From Flavobacterium sp. (GTDB taxonomy: Bacteria; Bacteroidota; Bacteroidia; Flavobacteriales; Flavobacteriaceae), in the NCBI RefSeq assembly GCF_024305175.1, contig NZ_JAMWYY010000012.1, positions 1-62,090 of the forward strand: a stretch of 62,090 nt of DNA, given 5' to 3'. Position numbers and translations under genes: made by a program. Under the pieces are notes generated by a model. The model saw only the letters and a list, made by a program, of their open reading frames with translations. It had not been told where the DNA came from and searched no databases. Of the stretch, positions 25,631-33,653 are shown in pieces (positions within the stretch are counted from its first letter, which is position 1; each line of letters begins with the position of its first letter).

Positions 25631-27013
25631 TTATTCTTTTACAATTTTGCGGGTAGCTACCTTACCGTTTGTAAATGTAGCCTTAACCACATATATGCCT
25701 GATTCAAGCCCCGAAAGGTTTGCCTGTTTGGATGTACCTTTAAACACCTGCTGGCCTAATGTATTTAATACTTCTAAGCTGCTAACTTCGGCGTCAGCCA
25801 CAACAGTAACAACATCTGCAACAGGGTTAGGATATACGCTAAAATCGGTATTGTCAAAGCTTACGGCTGAAAGCGGCTGTGCAAAGCCCTGCAAGTAAAC
25901 AGACATCGGGAAATAGCCCTGCCCTCCTGCGAAAACAGCATCCGGAACATCTATTTTAAAGCTATGCTCTCCTGCTGTAAGGTCGCCCAGTGATATGGTT
26001 CGGATTGGAATTTTATCACCAGGGCACCAGTTATTCCACGACCATGCAGCATTTGTATCAGGCCTCGGGTATGCAGGATTGGTAGAGCAGTCATAATAAA
26101 TACAGCTTGGTTGTGTATTATAGTTGAAAAACGGCACACACGATACGCCGCCCGGCTTATAAGTTAACATAAGCTGGTTATCAAAGTAAATAAAATGGTT
26201 ACGCCTTACATATTCTTCACCGCCAGAATTTGAGCCGTGGTTTGATGTTATCAGATAAAGCTTTGCATTTGGTACATCCTGCTCCAGTGTAAAGTTGATG
26301 GTACGCACCGTTTCGCCTAATATATCAGTTCCGTCAAGGGTGTAATTCTTAAGCTCATATTTATACGATAATGGCAAAAAGAAGTTATTCTCGGCAACAA
26401 GGTTCGGGTCAAATGTAGATGAGAACTCAAGTGTGCCCATATATACATCATTTCTTCCCTGACAGCCCGGTATTTCTACTGCAGCGCCACCCTGGCCGGG
26501 GCCGCCCTGATAGCCATATACCTCAAGCTCAATCCAAATATCATACTGTGATGTTATACTCTCATCATGAAAAATATGCGTAAGGTTATCCACCTGATAT
26601 ACATAAGGAACAGAGTTAGGGTTTGTTACCGTCATATCCATAAACGGGGTAATAAAACGTCCTATCTCGATACGCTCTACCTCATTGTATACGTAAGTAT
26701 CTGCTCCTTTTGGTGCCAAAACCATATTTACATTCCCTATCCTGTCATAATTATCACAAAGCGGATTAAGGGTAACGGTCATGGTTAATTTGTTGCCGAA
26801 AGATGCCAGTTGCTCTTCGGTAAGTTTCTTACCATAAGATGAGTTGCTGTTCCTTATGGCTCCCGGCGGAATTGGCTCGCTTACGGTCGCTTCATACATA
26901 CCGTAGTAAACAGCCTGGTCAAAAACAGTAAGATTGTATGGTTCCTGAGCCTGCACGCCTGCGGCTGCAAACATGGCAAAACCTAAAAACAAGTTGAGTA
27001 GTGTTTTCTTCAT
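25631..27013 (-). CDS. PNGase F-like secreted peptide:N-glycanase with T9SS sorting tail
   Basis: 460 residues. Signal peptide (1-22). Residues about 75-375 align by eye with Elizabethkingia PNGase F: 'CDNYDRIGNV' carries the catalytic Asp (Asp90, like Asp60 of PNGase F), 'IWIELEVYG' the E118-like Glu (residue 162 or 164), and 'GGEEYVRRNHFIYFDN' the E206-like Glu (266 or 267). 'NWCPGDKIPIRT' matches 'GWCPGMAVPTRI'. The last ~70 residues are a type A T9SS sorting domain ('FSVYPNPVADVVTV', 'VLNTLGQQV', 'GIYVVKA'). Likely role: release of N-glycans from glycoproteins outside the cell. Activity and specificity are inferred. Monocistronic. Confidence 0.8.
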   Translation of the reverse strand: MKKTLLNLFLGFAMFAAAGVQAQEPYNLTVFDQAVYYGMYEATVSEPIPPGAIRNSNSSYGKKLTEEQLASFGNKLTMTVTLNPLCDNYDRIGNVNMVLAPKGADTYVYNEVERIEIGRFITPFMDMTVTNPNSVPYVYQVDNLTHIFHDESITSQYDIWIELEVYGYQGGPGQGGAAVEIPGCQGRNDVYMGTLEFSSTFDPNLVAENNFFLPLSYKYELKNYTLDGTDILGETVRTINFTLEQDVPNAKLYLITSNHGSNSGGEEYVRRNHFIYFDNQLMLTYKPGGVSCVPFFNYNTQPSCIYYDCSTNPAYPRPDTNAAWSWNNWCPGDKIPIRTISLGDLTAGEHSFKIDVPDAVFAGGQGYFPMSVYLQGFAQPLSAVSFDNTDFSVYPNPVADVVTVVADAEVSSLEVLNTLGQQVFKGTSKQANLSGLESGIYVVKATFTNGKVATRKIVKE

Positions 27014-27128
27014 AAAGTTTAGTTTTAGGCGTGAAATTTAAGAAATTTTCCAATAAAACCTTAATCATTTACCTATATTAAACTGTACTTTACTATTAAA
27101 ACAACTTTTTAATGTAAGAATGTTATAT

Positions 27129-28787
27129 TTAAAACTGAAAATATATAAATGGCTGAGGCCCGGCTGAGGCTGCGGCATAAACAAGCCAGTACACAAAGCC
27201 CAATATTACTGCCTTACCCGCAAGCGGTGTCCTGTAAAAGGCCTGCTTCATGGCATTGATAATATTTTCGGGTAAAAAGTGCCACACATAACCAATAAAC
27301 ATCAAAATGAATACATTCTTATAACCCATTATGATGGTTTCCCACTGTGCAGGGTTAAAGGTTACTTTACCGATATTCTGAATAACATCAAGCGCAATTG
27401 TAAAATCTTTAGCACGGAAAAATATCCAGCAAAACGCAACAAAATGAAATGTTATCACTACCGATATAAAATGCCACAAACGGTTTCCGCCTTTCCCTTT
27501 CGGGGTTGGAAAGAATTCAGAAAATAATTTATGTACTGCCAGGCCAATACCGTGCAAAGCACCCCAAACTATAAACCTGAGACTGGCACCATGCCATAAC
27601 CCGCCCAGCAGCATGGTGGTTAACAGGTTTACATTGGTAACAAGCGTTTTTTGCCTGTCTTTAGCCAAAAGAAATGATAACACAAAAAGTCCGAAGGCAC
27701 TACCGGCTGTTATTAAAGGCCATATACTTACATTTAAGTTGGCCACACCCCATGCTATAACGGCAATAAAAAATACTGCAGGGAAAAAGAAACCTCCGAA
27801 AGAGCCTCTTCGATTACCACCTACTGAGATATATAGAAAATCTTTTAACCATGTTGATAATGAAATGTGCCACCTGCGCCAAAACTCAGTTATGCTTCCC
27901 GATTTATAGGGTGTGTGGAAGTTAGGCGGAAGCTCGAAACCAAGCAGCAGCGCTATACCGATAGCCATATCACTATACCCTGAAAAGTCGCAATATATCT
28001 GTATGGTGTAGCCATAAGTAGCCATAAGGTTTTCAAAAGCGGTGTAACTGTTGGGCGAATCAAAAACCCTGTCAACAAAGTTTACCGATATATAATCGGA
28101 TATTACCGTTTTTTTGATAAGGCCGCCAATAATAAGGAAAAGGCCATAGTTTACCTCTTCTTTTGTTATAGTTAGCTTTTCATATATTTTAGGGATAAAA
28201 TCCTTTGCCCTTACTATAGGGCCTGCCACAAGCTGCGGGAAGAACGACACAAAGAAAAGATAATCAGGGAAACTCTTAGCAGGTGTTATTTCCTTACGGT
28301 AAATTTCTATCGTGTAGCTTATGGACTGAAAGGTATAAAATGAAATACCAACAGGGAGTATAACATCATAAAAGGCGAATTTCCCTCCAAACAGGTCATT
28401 ATAGTTACCTATTAAAAAGTTGGTATATTTAAAGTATGCTAAAAAACTCAGGTTTACTATAACACTAAACCACAGGTATATTTTACGCTGCATCTCCCTT
28501 GTTTCCCGGTACAGGAAGTAGCTAAGGGTATAATCTAAAACAGAAGTAAACAGCAACAGCAGGAAATACATACCGCTCGACTTATAGTAAAAGAAAAGCG
28601 AGAATGCAATTACATAAAATATACGCAGGTAAAAGGTTTTGCGCAGCAAAAGGTAGATAGCATAAAAAACAACAAACAGCCCTAAAAATAAGCCTGTGTT
28701 AAACAGCAAAGGCCGGCCCGGATCATAAGTGAACCAAGCTACTGCATCCTCCCATTTTACCTCCGGTAAAATATTATTCCACTGCAT
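27129..28787 (-). CDS. MBOAT-family O-acyltransferase (AlgI-like)
   Basis: 552 residues from the ATG at 28787, one base after the stop of the upstream SGNH gene. About 11-12 transmembrane helices. The AlgI signature is seen: 'RWHISLSTWLKDFLYI' and the catalytic His in 'LLGGLWHGASLRFIVWGALHG'. Such proteins move acetyl groups across the inner membrane for O-acetylation of exported polysaccharide or wall polymers. Last gene of argS-SGNH-SGNH-MBOAT. The polymer modified is not known. Confidence 0.93.
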   Translation of the reverse strand: MQWNNILPEVKWEDAVAWFTYDPGRPLLFNTGLFLGLFVVFYAIYLLLRKTFYLRIFYVIAFSLFFYYKSSGMYFLLLLFTSVLDYTLSYFLYRETREMQRKIYLWFSVIVNLSFLAYFKYTNFLIGNYNDLFGGKFAFYDVILPVGISFYTFQSISYTIEIYRKEITPAKSFPDYLFFVSFFPQLVAGPIVRAKDFIPKIYEKLTITKEEVNYGLFLIIGGLIKKTVISDYISVNFVDRVFDSPNSYTAFENLMATYGYTIQIYCDFSGYSDMAIGIALLLGFELPPNFHTPYKSGSITEFWRRWHISLSTWLKDFLYISVGGNRRGSFGGFFFPAVFFIAVIAWGVANLNVSIWPLITAGSAFGLFVLSFLLAKDRQKTLVTNVNLLTTMLLGGLWHGASLRFIVWGALHGIGLAVHKLFSEFFPTPKGKGGNRLWHFISVVITFHFVAFCWIFFRAKDFTIALDVIQNIGKVTFNPAQWETIIMGYKNVFILMFIGYVWHFLPENIINAMKQAFYRTPLAGKAVILGFVYWLVYAAASAGPQPFIYFQF

Positions 28788-28788
28788 T

Positions 28789-30204
28789 TTAGTTGTTGGA
28801 TTTAAAATTATCAAATGCTTTTAAAAAAGCTTCGGTAAACAGTTCGCCCTGCTTTTGGTAACCCTGCACCGAATAATGCACCCTGTCTGAAGACATCATT
28901 CCCTTTGCAGCATTTTTATCTACGCCATACAATCCTCCCATTTCTGAGAACATATCCCACGATGCATAATTCTTGTCTGTTTCCTGTGTGAGTATGCTTT
29001 TAGCATAAGCAGCCACAAAGGTATTAGGATACCTGCGCTTAAATAATGATGGCGGGGGCGTCATAACCAGCAGGCAGGCACCCGGGTTAGCCGCACGTAT
29101 ATTTTCAATAAATAGATTTAGCTGCTCTGTGTAAGCCTGTGCTTCCATCTTATCAAAAGACTCGTTGGTACCGAGCGCTATCACTATAAGATCGGGCTGC
29201 AAAGTTTCTGTCTGTTCAAAAAACAAAGGATATTTATTATAATCAGATGCTTTAGCGCCATTAACACCGATGCTGTGGTACAGAATTCCCGGAGTATCTT
29301 TTTCAAGAACTAAACCATTAAGGTGATATTCGTTAAGCCCCTCTCCCGGCAGCAGGTAAATTTTAGAAACAGGCTCTTTACTGTAATAATAATTGGAAAT
29401 AGTATCTGTAGCCAGTGGCAAAGGGATAAATTCGCTGCGCTTTATCTCTCTTTTTTCCATCTGGCTGGTAGGTATTTTTAATGTTTTACCTGCCCTGATG
29501 TTGTCAGAACGTAATCCGTTAAGCTTTTTTATTGCCGAAACACTGGTGCCATATTTATTAGCAATGATGGATAAAACCTCCCCGCTCTTAATTTTATGGG
29601 TAATCTTTTTAGGCTCGGAAGATTCCATCACAATGGTTTTAGAACTTGTGGCAATGTCTATACACGGTATATTGTGCGGAGTAATTATCCTGACCGTATT
29701 AAAACAATAGCCGGTATCGCGAACGGTAGCTTCTACCACAAAACTTTCTTTTGCTTTAAGCGCAATACCGCTAAGCCCAACCTCCATGCCCTGCTCTGCG
29801 GGGTAAATATTGCGGCGGCTGTCCCAACTGATGTTACTGCTGTATTTTACATAAGGGCTGCCGTTAGTTTTAGCCAGCCTGTGCGGAAACGAAAACCCTA
29901 CACCACCGTTGCCAAAGCGCGCCTGTAATTTTTTACGAATGGTACCTGTAATAATATCGGCCTGTATGTGGCTGTCGCCAATGTGCACAATATTAATGTG
30001 TCCCGTCTTCTCTTCTTCCAGAAACCGCAGCTTCTCGAAAAAAAGATTAAGCGCCGAAGTGTTGGTAATGATATTATTATCTCCCATCTCTATGCCCGAA
30101 GTATCGGTAACCACACTGTCTATAACCACTTCTGTAGTATCAACCTGCGCAGCCACACCTGTAGCAACAAGCGTAAAAATAAGCAACAGGTATTTATTCA
30201 GCAT
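28789..30204 (-). CDS. LysM-containing SGNH/GDSL hydrolase-fold protein
   Basis: 471 residues, exported (signal peptide 1-19). SGNH blocks: 'VHIGDSHIQADI' (nucleophile Ser, near residue 76), 'IALGTNESF' (Asn of block III), and 'SDRVHYSVQGY' (Asp/His near the C-terminus). A LysM repeat ('HKIKSGEVLSIIANKYGTSV') is inserted at about 200-245 and would bind peptidoglycan or a GlcNAc polymer. Beside an MBOAT acyltransferase it is a likely periplasmic acetyltransferase or esterase, as AlgJ/AlgX or PatB are in other systems. Overlaps the upstream gene by 11 bp. Confidence 0.88.
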   Translation of the reverse strand: MLNKYLLLIFTLVATGVAAQVDTTEVVIDSVVTDTSGIEMGDNNIITNTSALNLFFEKLRFLEEEKTGHINIVHIGDSHIQADIITGTIRKKLQARFGNGGVGFSFPHRLAKTNGSPYVKYSSNISWDSRRNIYPAEQGMEVGLSGIALKAKESFVVEATVRDTGYCFNTVRIITPHNIPCIDIATSSKTIVMESSEPKKITHKIKSGEVLSIIANKYGTSVSAIKKLNGLRSDNIRAGKTLKIPTSQMEKREIKRSEFIPLPLATDTISNYYYSKEPVSKIYLLPGEGLNEYHLNGLVLEKDTPGILYHSIGVNGAKASDYNKYPLFFEQTETLQPDLIVIALGTNESFDKMEAQAYTEQLNLFIENIRAANPGACLLVMTPPPSLFKRRYPNTFVAAYAKSILTQETDKNYASWDMFSEMGGLYGVDKNAAKGMMSSDRVHYSVQGYQKQGELFTEAFLKAFDNFKSNN

Positions 30205-31669
30205 GTATAGTATCTTTTTTGCGGTTAAGGGTATCCTTTTTTATCAGGGGCTTGCGGTTTTTTGGCTTCGGTTTAATACCTTTTAGTTTCTTATACAGCT
30301 CATAGCCTTCGCTTAGTTGACCGTAAATAAGCCCGCCTATTTTTTCTGAACCCCTGAAATTAAAGTGCGTATAGTCTTTATTGGCAAGTGCAGGTGCATC
30401 TTCCACCCATTTAACCATAGCGCCTTCACCACCCATAAGGCTAAACAGGTTTACATAAGCAGCGTCCGACTGTATGGCGTAACGTTTTTGTGCGAGCGTT
30501 AGCGGCACAACAGCACTGTCGGTTTTCATCTCTAAGTCATACTTAGTAGACTTATCAGCGGTAGAAACTACCAGTATAGCAACACCCGGAAAGCATTCTT
30601 TAAGATGCTCAACAACCCTTGCCATGCGCTTTTCATACCACTTGTAATTATAAGAGCCGTAGTTAAGCACATTGGTGCCATAGTGAAGTACAATAAGGTC
30701 ATACCCCAGCTTTTCGTTAAATGCCTGCATCACCTTTTTATTAAAGGTTGTTATTGGCAGCCCTGAGTTACCCCTGTTAGAAAAATTATCTACATGCACA
30801 CCTTTACCATCGTCAAAATTAAAACCGTAGAAGGGTATGGAGTCGGCAGCAATAAACTCTGCCCTGAACGATTTTAAATCATTAGGGGCAATGCTAATGG
30901 TATTCACTACATTATTTGGCTCAAGCTGCTTTATAATAGTGTCGTTGCCCGTAATAATGGCTACCCTGCCCTGCTCGTTCCCCGATTTACCATAAAACAA
31001 CACCGGCTTGTTTAGCTGCAACAGGTTATGGTAGCGGTTGGCTTTATACTTTACCCAAACAGGGTTAACAGTATCGTGCTTTACAAAAAACACGTGCCCG
31101 TTTACGCCAAAAGGGCTTTTAGGGTGCTTTATGTTAAGGTATGAAAGCGTTTTCCAGTTGGAACTGAATTCATGCTTAAGTGTGCTTCGTGATGGTGCCG
31201 ACTCTGAAGTTATATTTACAAAACCAACCCCCTCACCGCCAAAACGGTCCTGTAGTTGGGTACGGAAGTCTTTCACTATCATGTCGCCATCCGTCATGGA
31301 GTCACCAAAATAAGCTATACGCACTTTACCTTGTTGCTTTGTTTCGAGTTGCAACAGCTTTTCGTAGAAAGCTATCAGGTGCTGGTAGCCTTTATATTCT
31401 TCAAAAGTTTCGGGAGGAAACTGTATGCCTCTTTCTTTTTTAAATACAATCTTTTTATCCTGAAGGGTATCCTCTACCGCTACAATTTCTGTAGTATCTA
31501 TATCCTGCACTGCCTCAAGCACCATGCTGTCTATAACAACATTTTTACCTGCGGGGGCCGACTCGGTAAAAATCCTGCGGGGTAAAAATTGCTTAAAAAC
31601 CATTAATGCCGCTATGGATAGTACCACAATAGCAAATGACTGTATAAAATAAGGCTTGTTGGGTTTCAC
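30194..31669 (-). CDS. Membrane-anchored SGNH/GDSL hydrolase-fold protein
   Basis: 491 residues. The N-terminal hydrophobic helix (about 10-28, 'SFAIVVLSIAALMVFKQFL') is probably an uncleaved anchor with a periplasmic body. SGNH motifs: 'IAYFGDSMTDGDM' (Ser), 'HYGTNVLNYG' (Asn), 'DYTHFNFRGS' (Asp, His). It ends in a Lys-rich tail. A diverged paralogue of the next gene (both have GDS..D and 'GVGFVN/GVGFSF'), without LysM. Starts 15 bp after the argS stop and overlaps the next gene by 11 bp. Confidence 0.87.
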   Translation of the reverse strand: MKPNKPYFIQSFAIVVLSIAALMVFKQFLPRRIFTESAPAGKNVVIDSMVLEAVQDIDTTEIVAVEDTLQDKKIVFKKERGIQFPPETFEEYKGYQHLIAFYEKLLQLETKQQGKVRIAYFGDSMTDGDMIVKDFRTQLQDRFGGEGVGFVNITSESAPSRSTLKHEFSSNWKTLSYLNIKHPKSPFGVNGHVFFVKHDTVNPVWVKYKANRYHNLLQLNKPVLFYGKSGNEQGRVAIITGNDTIIKQLEPNNVVNTISIAPNDLKSFRAEFIAADSIPFYGFNFDDGKGVHVDNFSNRGNSGLPITTFNKKVMQAFNEKLGYDLIVLHYGTNVLNYGSYNYKWYEKRMARVVEHLKECFPGVAILVVSTADKSTKYDLEMKTDSAVVPLTLAQKRYAIQSDAAYVNLFSLMGGEGAMVKWVEDAPALANKDYTHFNFRGSEKIGGLIYGQLSEGYELYKKLKGIKPKPKNRKPLIKKDTLNRKKDTIHAE

Positions 31670-31684
31670 AAAACTTGCGGTTTA

Positions 31685-33469
31685 TTACATTCTTTCCGGC
31701 ACACCAATACCCAAAAGGCCAAACGCTGACTTAATGGTATCGCCCACTTTTTTGGAAAGCTGTATGCGGAATATCTTTTCGTTCATCACTTCACTTCCTA
31801 ATACAGGTACGCTTTGGTAAAAAGAATTGTATTCTTTAACCAGGTCATACGTATAGTTGGCTATAAGCGCAGGGCTGTGGCTATCGGCTGCGTTTTGTAT
31901 AACATCCGGGTACTGTGCCAGCAGCTTCAGCAGCTCTTTTTCTTTTTCATGCAGGGTAATAGCTTCAGGAGCAAGTGCTACAGAAAAGTCAAATCCGGCT
32001 TTCCTTACCAACGACTGTATCCTTGCATATGTATATTGTATAAAAGGCCCGGTGTTTCCTGCAAAGTCTACCGACTCTTTCGGGTCAAACAGTATTCGTT
32101 TTTTAGGGTCAACTTTCAGTATGTAATACTTTAAAGCCCCAATCCCTATTATCCTGTGCAGTCTTGCTTTTTCTTCGTCAGAGTAGCCTTCCAGCTTGCC
32201 CAGTTCTTCAGATATTTCTTTAGCGGTAGCGGTCATTTCTGCCATAAGGTCGTCGGCATCTACCACGGTACCCTCACGGCTTTTCATTTTACCCGAAGGC
32301 AAATCCACCATGCCATAGCTAAGGTGGTACAGGCTGTCGGCCCACTCATACCCCAATTTTTTCAGTATAAGGAAAAGCACTTTAAAGTGGTAATCCTGTT
32401 CATTACCCACAGTATATACCATACCGCCCACATCAGGAAAATCTTTAACCCTTTGTATGGCAGTACCAATATCCTGCGTCATATAAACCGCCGTCCCGTC
32501 CGAGCGTAATACTATTTTACGGTCAAGGCCGTCTGCCGTAAGGTCTATCCATACAGAGCCGTCAGGATCTTTTTCAAATACGCCCTTCTCTAGCCCTTCC
32601 GCCACAACATCTTTACCTAAAAGGTACGTATTGCTTTCGTAGTAATTCTTATCAAAGTCAACACCTATGTTTTTATAGGTTTCGTTAAAGCCCTCATATA
32701 CCCATCCGTTCATTTGTTCCCAAAGGGCTACAACTTCAGTGTCGCCTGCTTCCCATTTGCGGAGCATTTCCTGGGCTTCAAGCAAAACAGGTGCTGCTTT
32801 CTTGGCTTCTTCCTCCGTTTTACCTTCGGCTTTAAGCGCTTCTATTTCTCTTTTATATGCTTTATCAAACTCCACATAATAATTACCCACCAGCTTGTCG
32901 CCTTTAACCCCGGCACTATCAGGCGTTTCACCATGCCCGAATTTTTGGTAAGCCAGCATGCTCTTACAGATGTGGATGCCCCTGTCGTTTATTATCTGGG
33001 TTTTATACACTTTTTTACCGGAAGCCTTTAGTATCTCAGCCACAGAATAACCTAACAGCACATTACGCACGTGCCCCAAATGCAGCGGTTTGTTGGTGTT
33101 AGGCGAGGCATACTCCACCATTACAGCCTTGCCATCTTGCGCCGGTACTTCAAAACCAAAAGACTCGTTGTCTTTTATGGTATTGAACAAGTTAATGTAA
33201 TAAGCATCGGATATAACAATATTAAGAAAACCCGAAACTACATTAAACCGCTCGGCTATACCCGAATTCTCGGTAAGGTACTCCCCTATTTTATTGCCAA
33301 GTTCGGCAGGGTTACCTTTTACCTGCTTTAAAAGCGGAAAAATAACCATGGTAATATCACCTTCAAACTCCCTTCGGGTTGCCTGTAACTCTACTTTTTC
33401 AATAGTGATACCAAACAACGCCTGCACGGCCTTTTCGATGTGCGAAGTTAAAATTTGTGATAATGCCAT
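31685..33469 (-). CDS. argS: Arginyl-tRNA synthetase
   Basis: Charges tRNA-Arg. 594 residues from the ATG at 33469 ('MALSQILTSHIEKAVQ'); a longer open frame upstream runs through the promoter and is not coding. Class I signatures: 'PLHLGHVRNVLLG' (HIGH) and 'SGKMKSREGT' (KMSKS variant), the N-terminal Add1 domain and the C-terminal DALR anticodon domain ending 'GIGVPERM'. First gene of a four-gene operon with two SGNH proteins and an MBOAT protein, 15-bp spacing. Confidence 0.97.
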   Translation of the reverse strand: MALSQILTSHIEKAVQALFGITIEKVELQATRREFEGDITMVIFPLLKQVKGNPAELGNKIGEYLTENSGIAERFNVVSGFLNIVISDAYYINLFNTIKDNESFGFEVPAQDGKAVMVEYASPNTNKPLHLGHVRNVLLGYSVAEILKASGKKVYKTQIINDRGIHICKSMLAYQKFGHGETPDSAGVKGDKLVGNYYVEFDKAYKREIEALKAEGKTEEEAKKAAPVLLEAQEMLRKWEAGDTEVVALWEQMNGWVYEGFNETYKNIGVDFDKNYYESNTYLLGKDVVAEGLEKGVFEKDPDGSVWIDLTADGLDRKIVLRSDGTAVYMTQDIGTAIQRVKDFPDVGGMVYTVGNEQDYHFKVLFLILKKLGYEWADSLYHLSYGMVDLPSGKMKSREGTVVDADDLMAEMTATAKEISEELGKLEGYSDEEKARLHRIIGIGALKYYILKVDPKKRILFDPKESVDFAGNTGPFIQYTYARIQSLVRKAGFDFSVALAPEAITLHEKEKELLKLLAQYPDVIQNAADSHSPALIANYTYDLVKEYNSFYQSVPVLGSEVMNEKIFRIQLSKKVGDTIKSAFGLLGIGVPERM

Positions 33470-33491
33470 TTTACTTTGTTTTTTAAGCGTG

Positions 33492-33499
33492 CAAAGATA
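33492..33499 (-). promoter_or_regulatory. Promoter -7 box of argS (TATCTTTG)
   Basis: A perfect TAnnTTTG on the minus strand, 22 bp before the argS ATG; it fixes the start at 33469. Confidence 0.7.
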
Positions 33500-33653
33500 A
33501 ACATAATTTACCAACACCCTGAAAGGCGAGCGTTTAAAAAATTTGTTAAGCCTGATGCAAAAAATATTTTTATTTTTTTGTGTGATACCTGTAACAAATG
33601 GCTGTTGTTGTTGTCTTATGGGTATCAATCAATCATCAATCAATTAAACGAGC

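Noticed and set aside
33470..33628. 53-residue N-terminal extension of argS
   Set aside because: It contains the -7 box of argS and has no match to arginyl-tRNA synthetase N-termini.
33615..33650. ATCAATCA repeats before the TonB receptor gene as a repeat array
   Set aside because: Only a few short imperfect units; more likely plain A+T-rich leader sequence.
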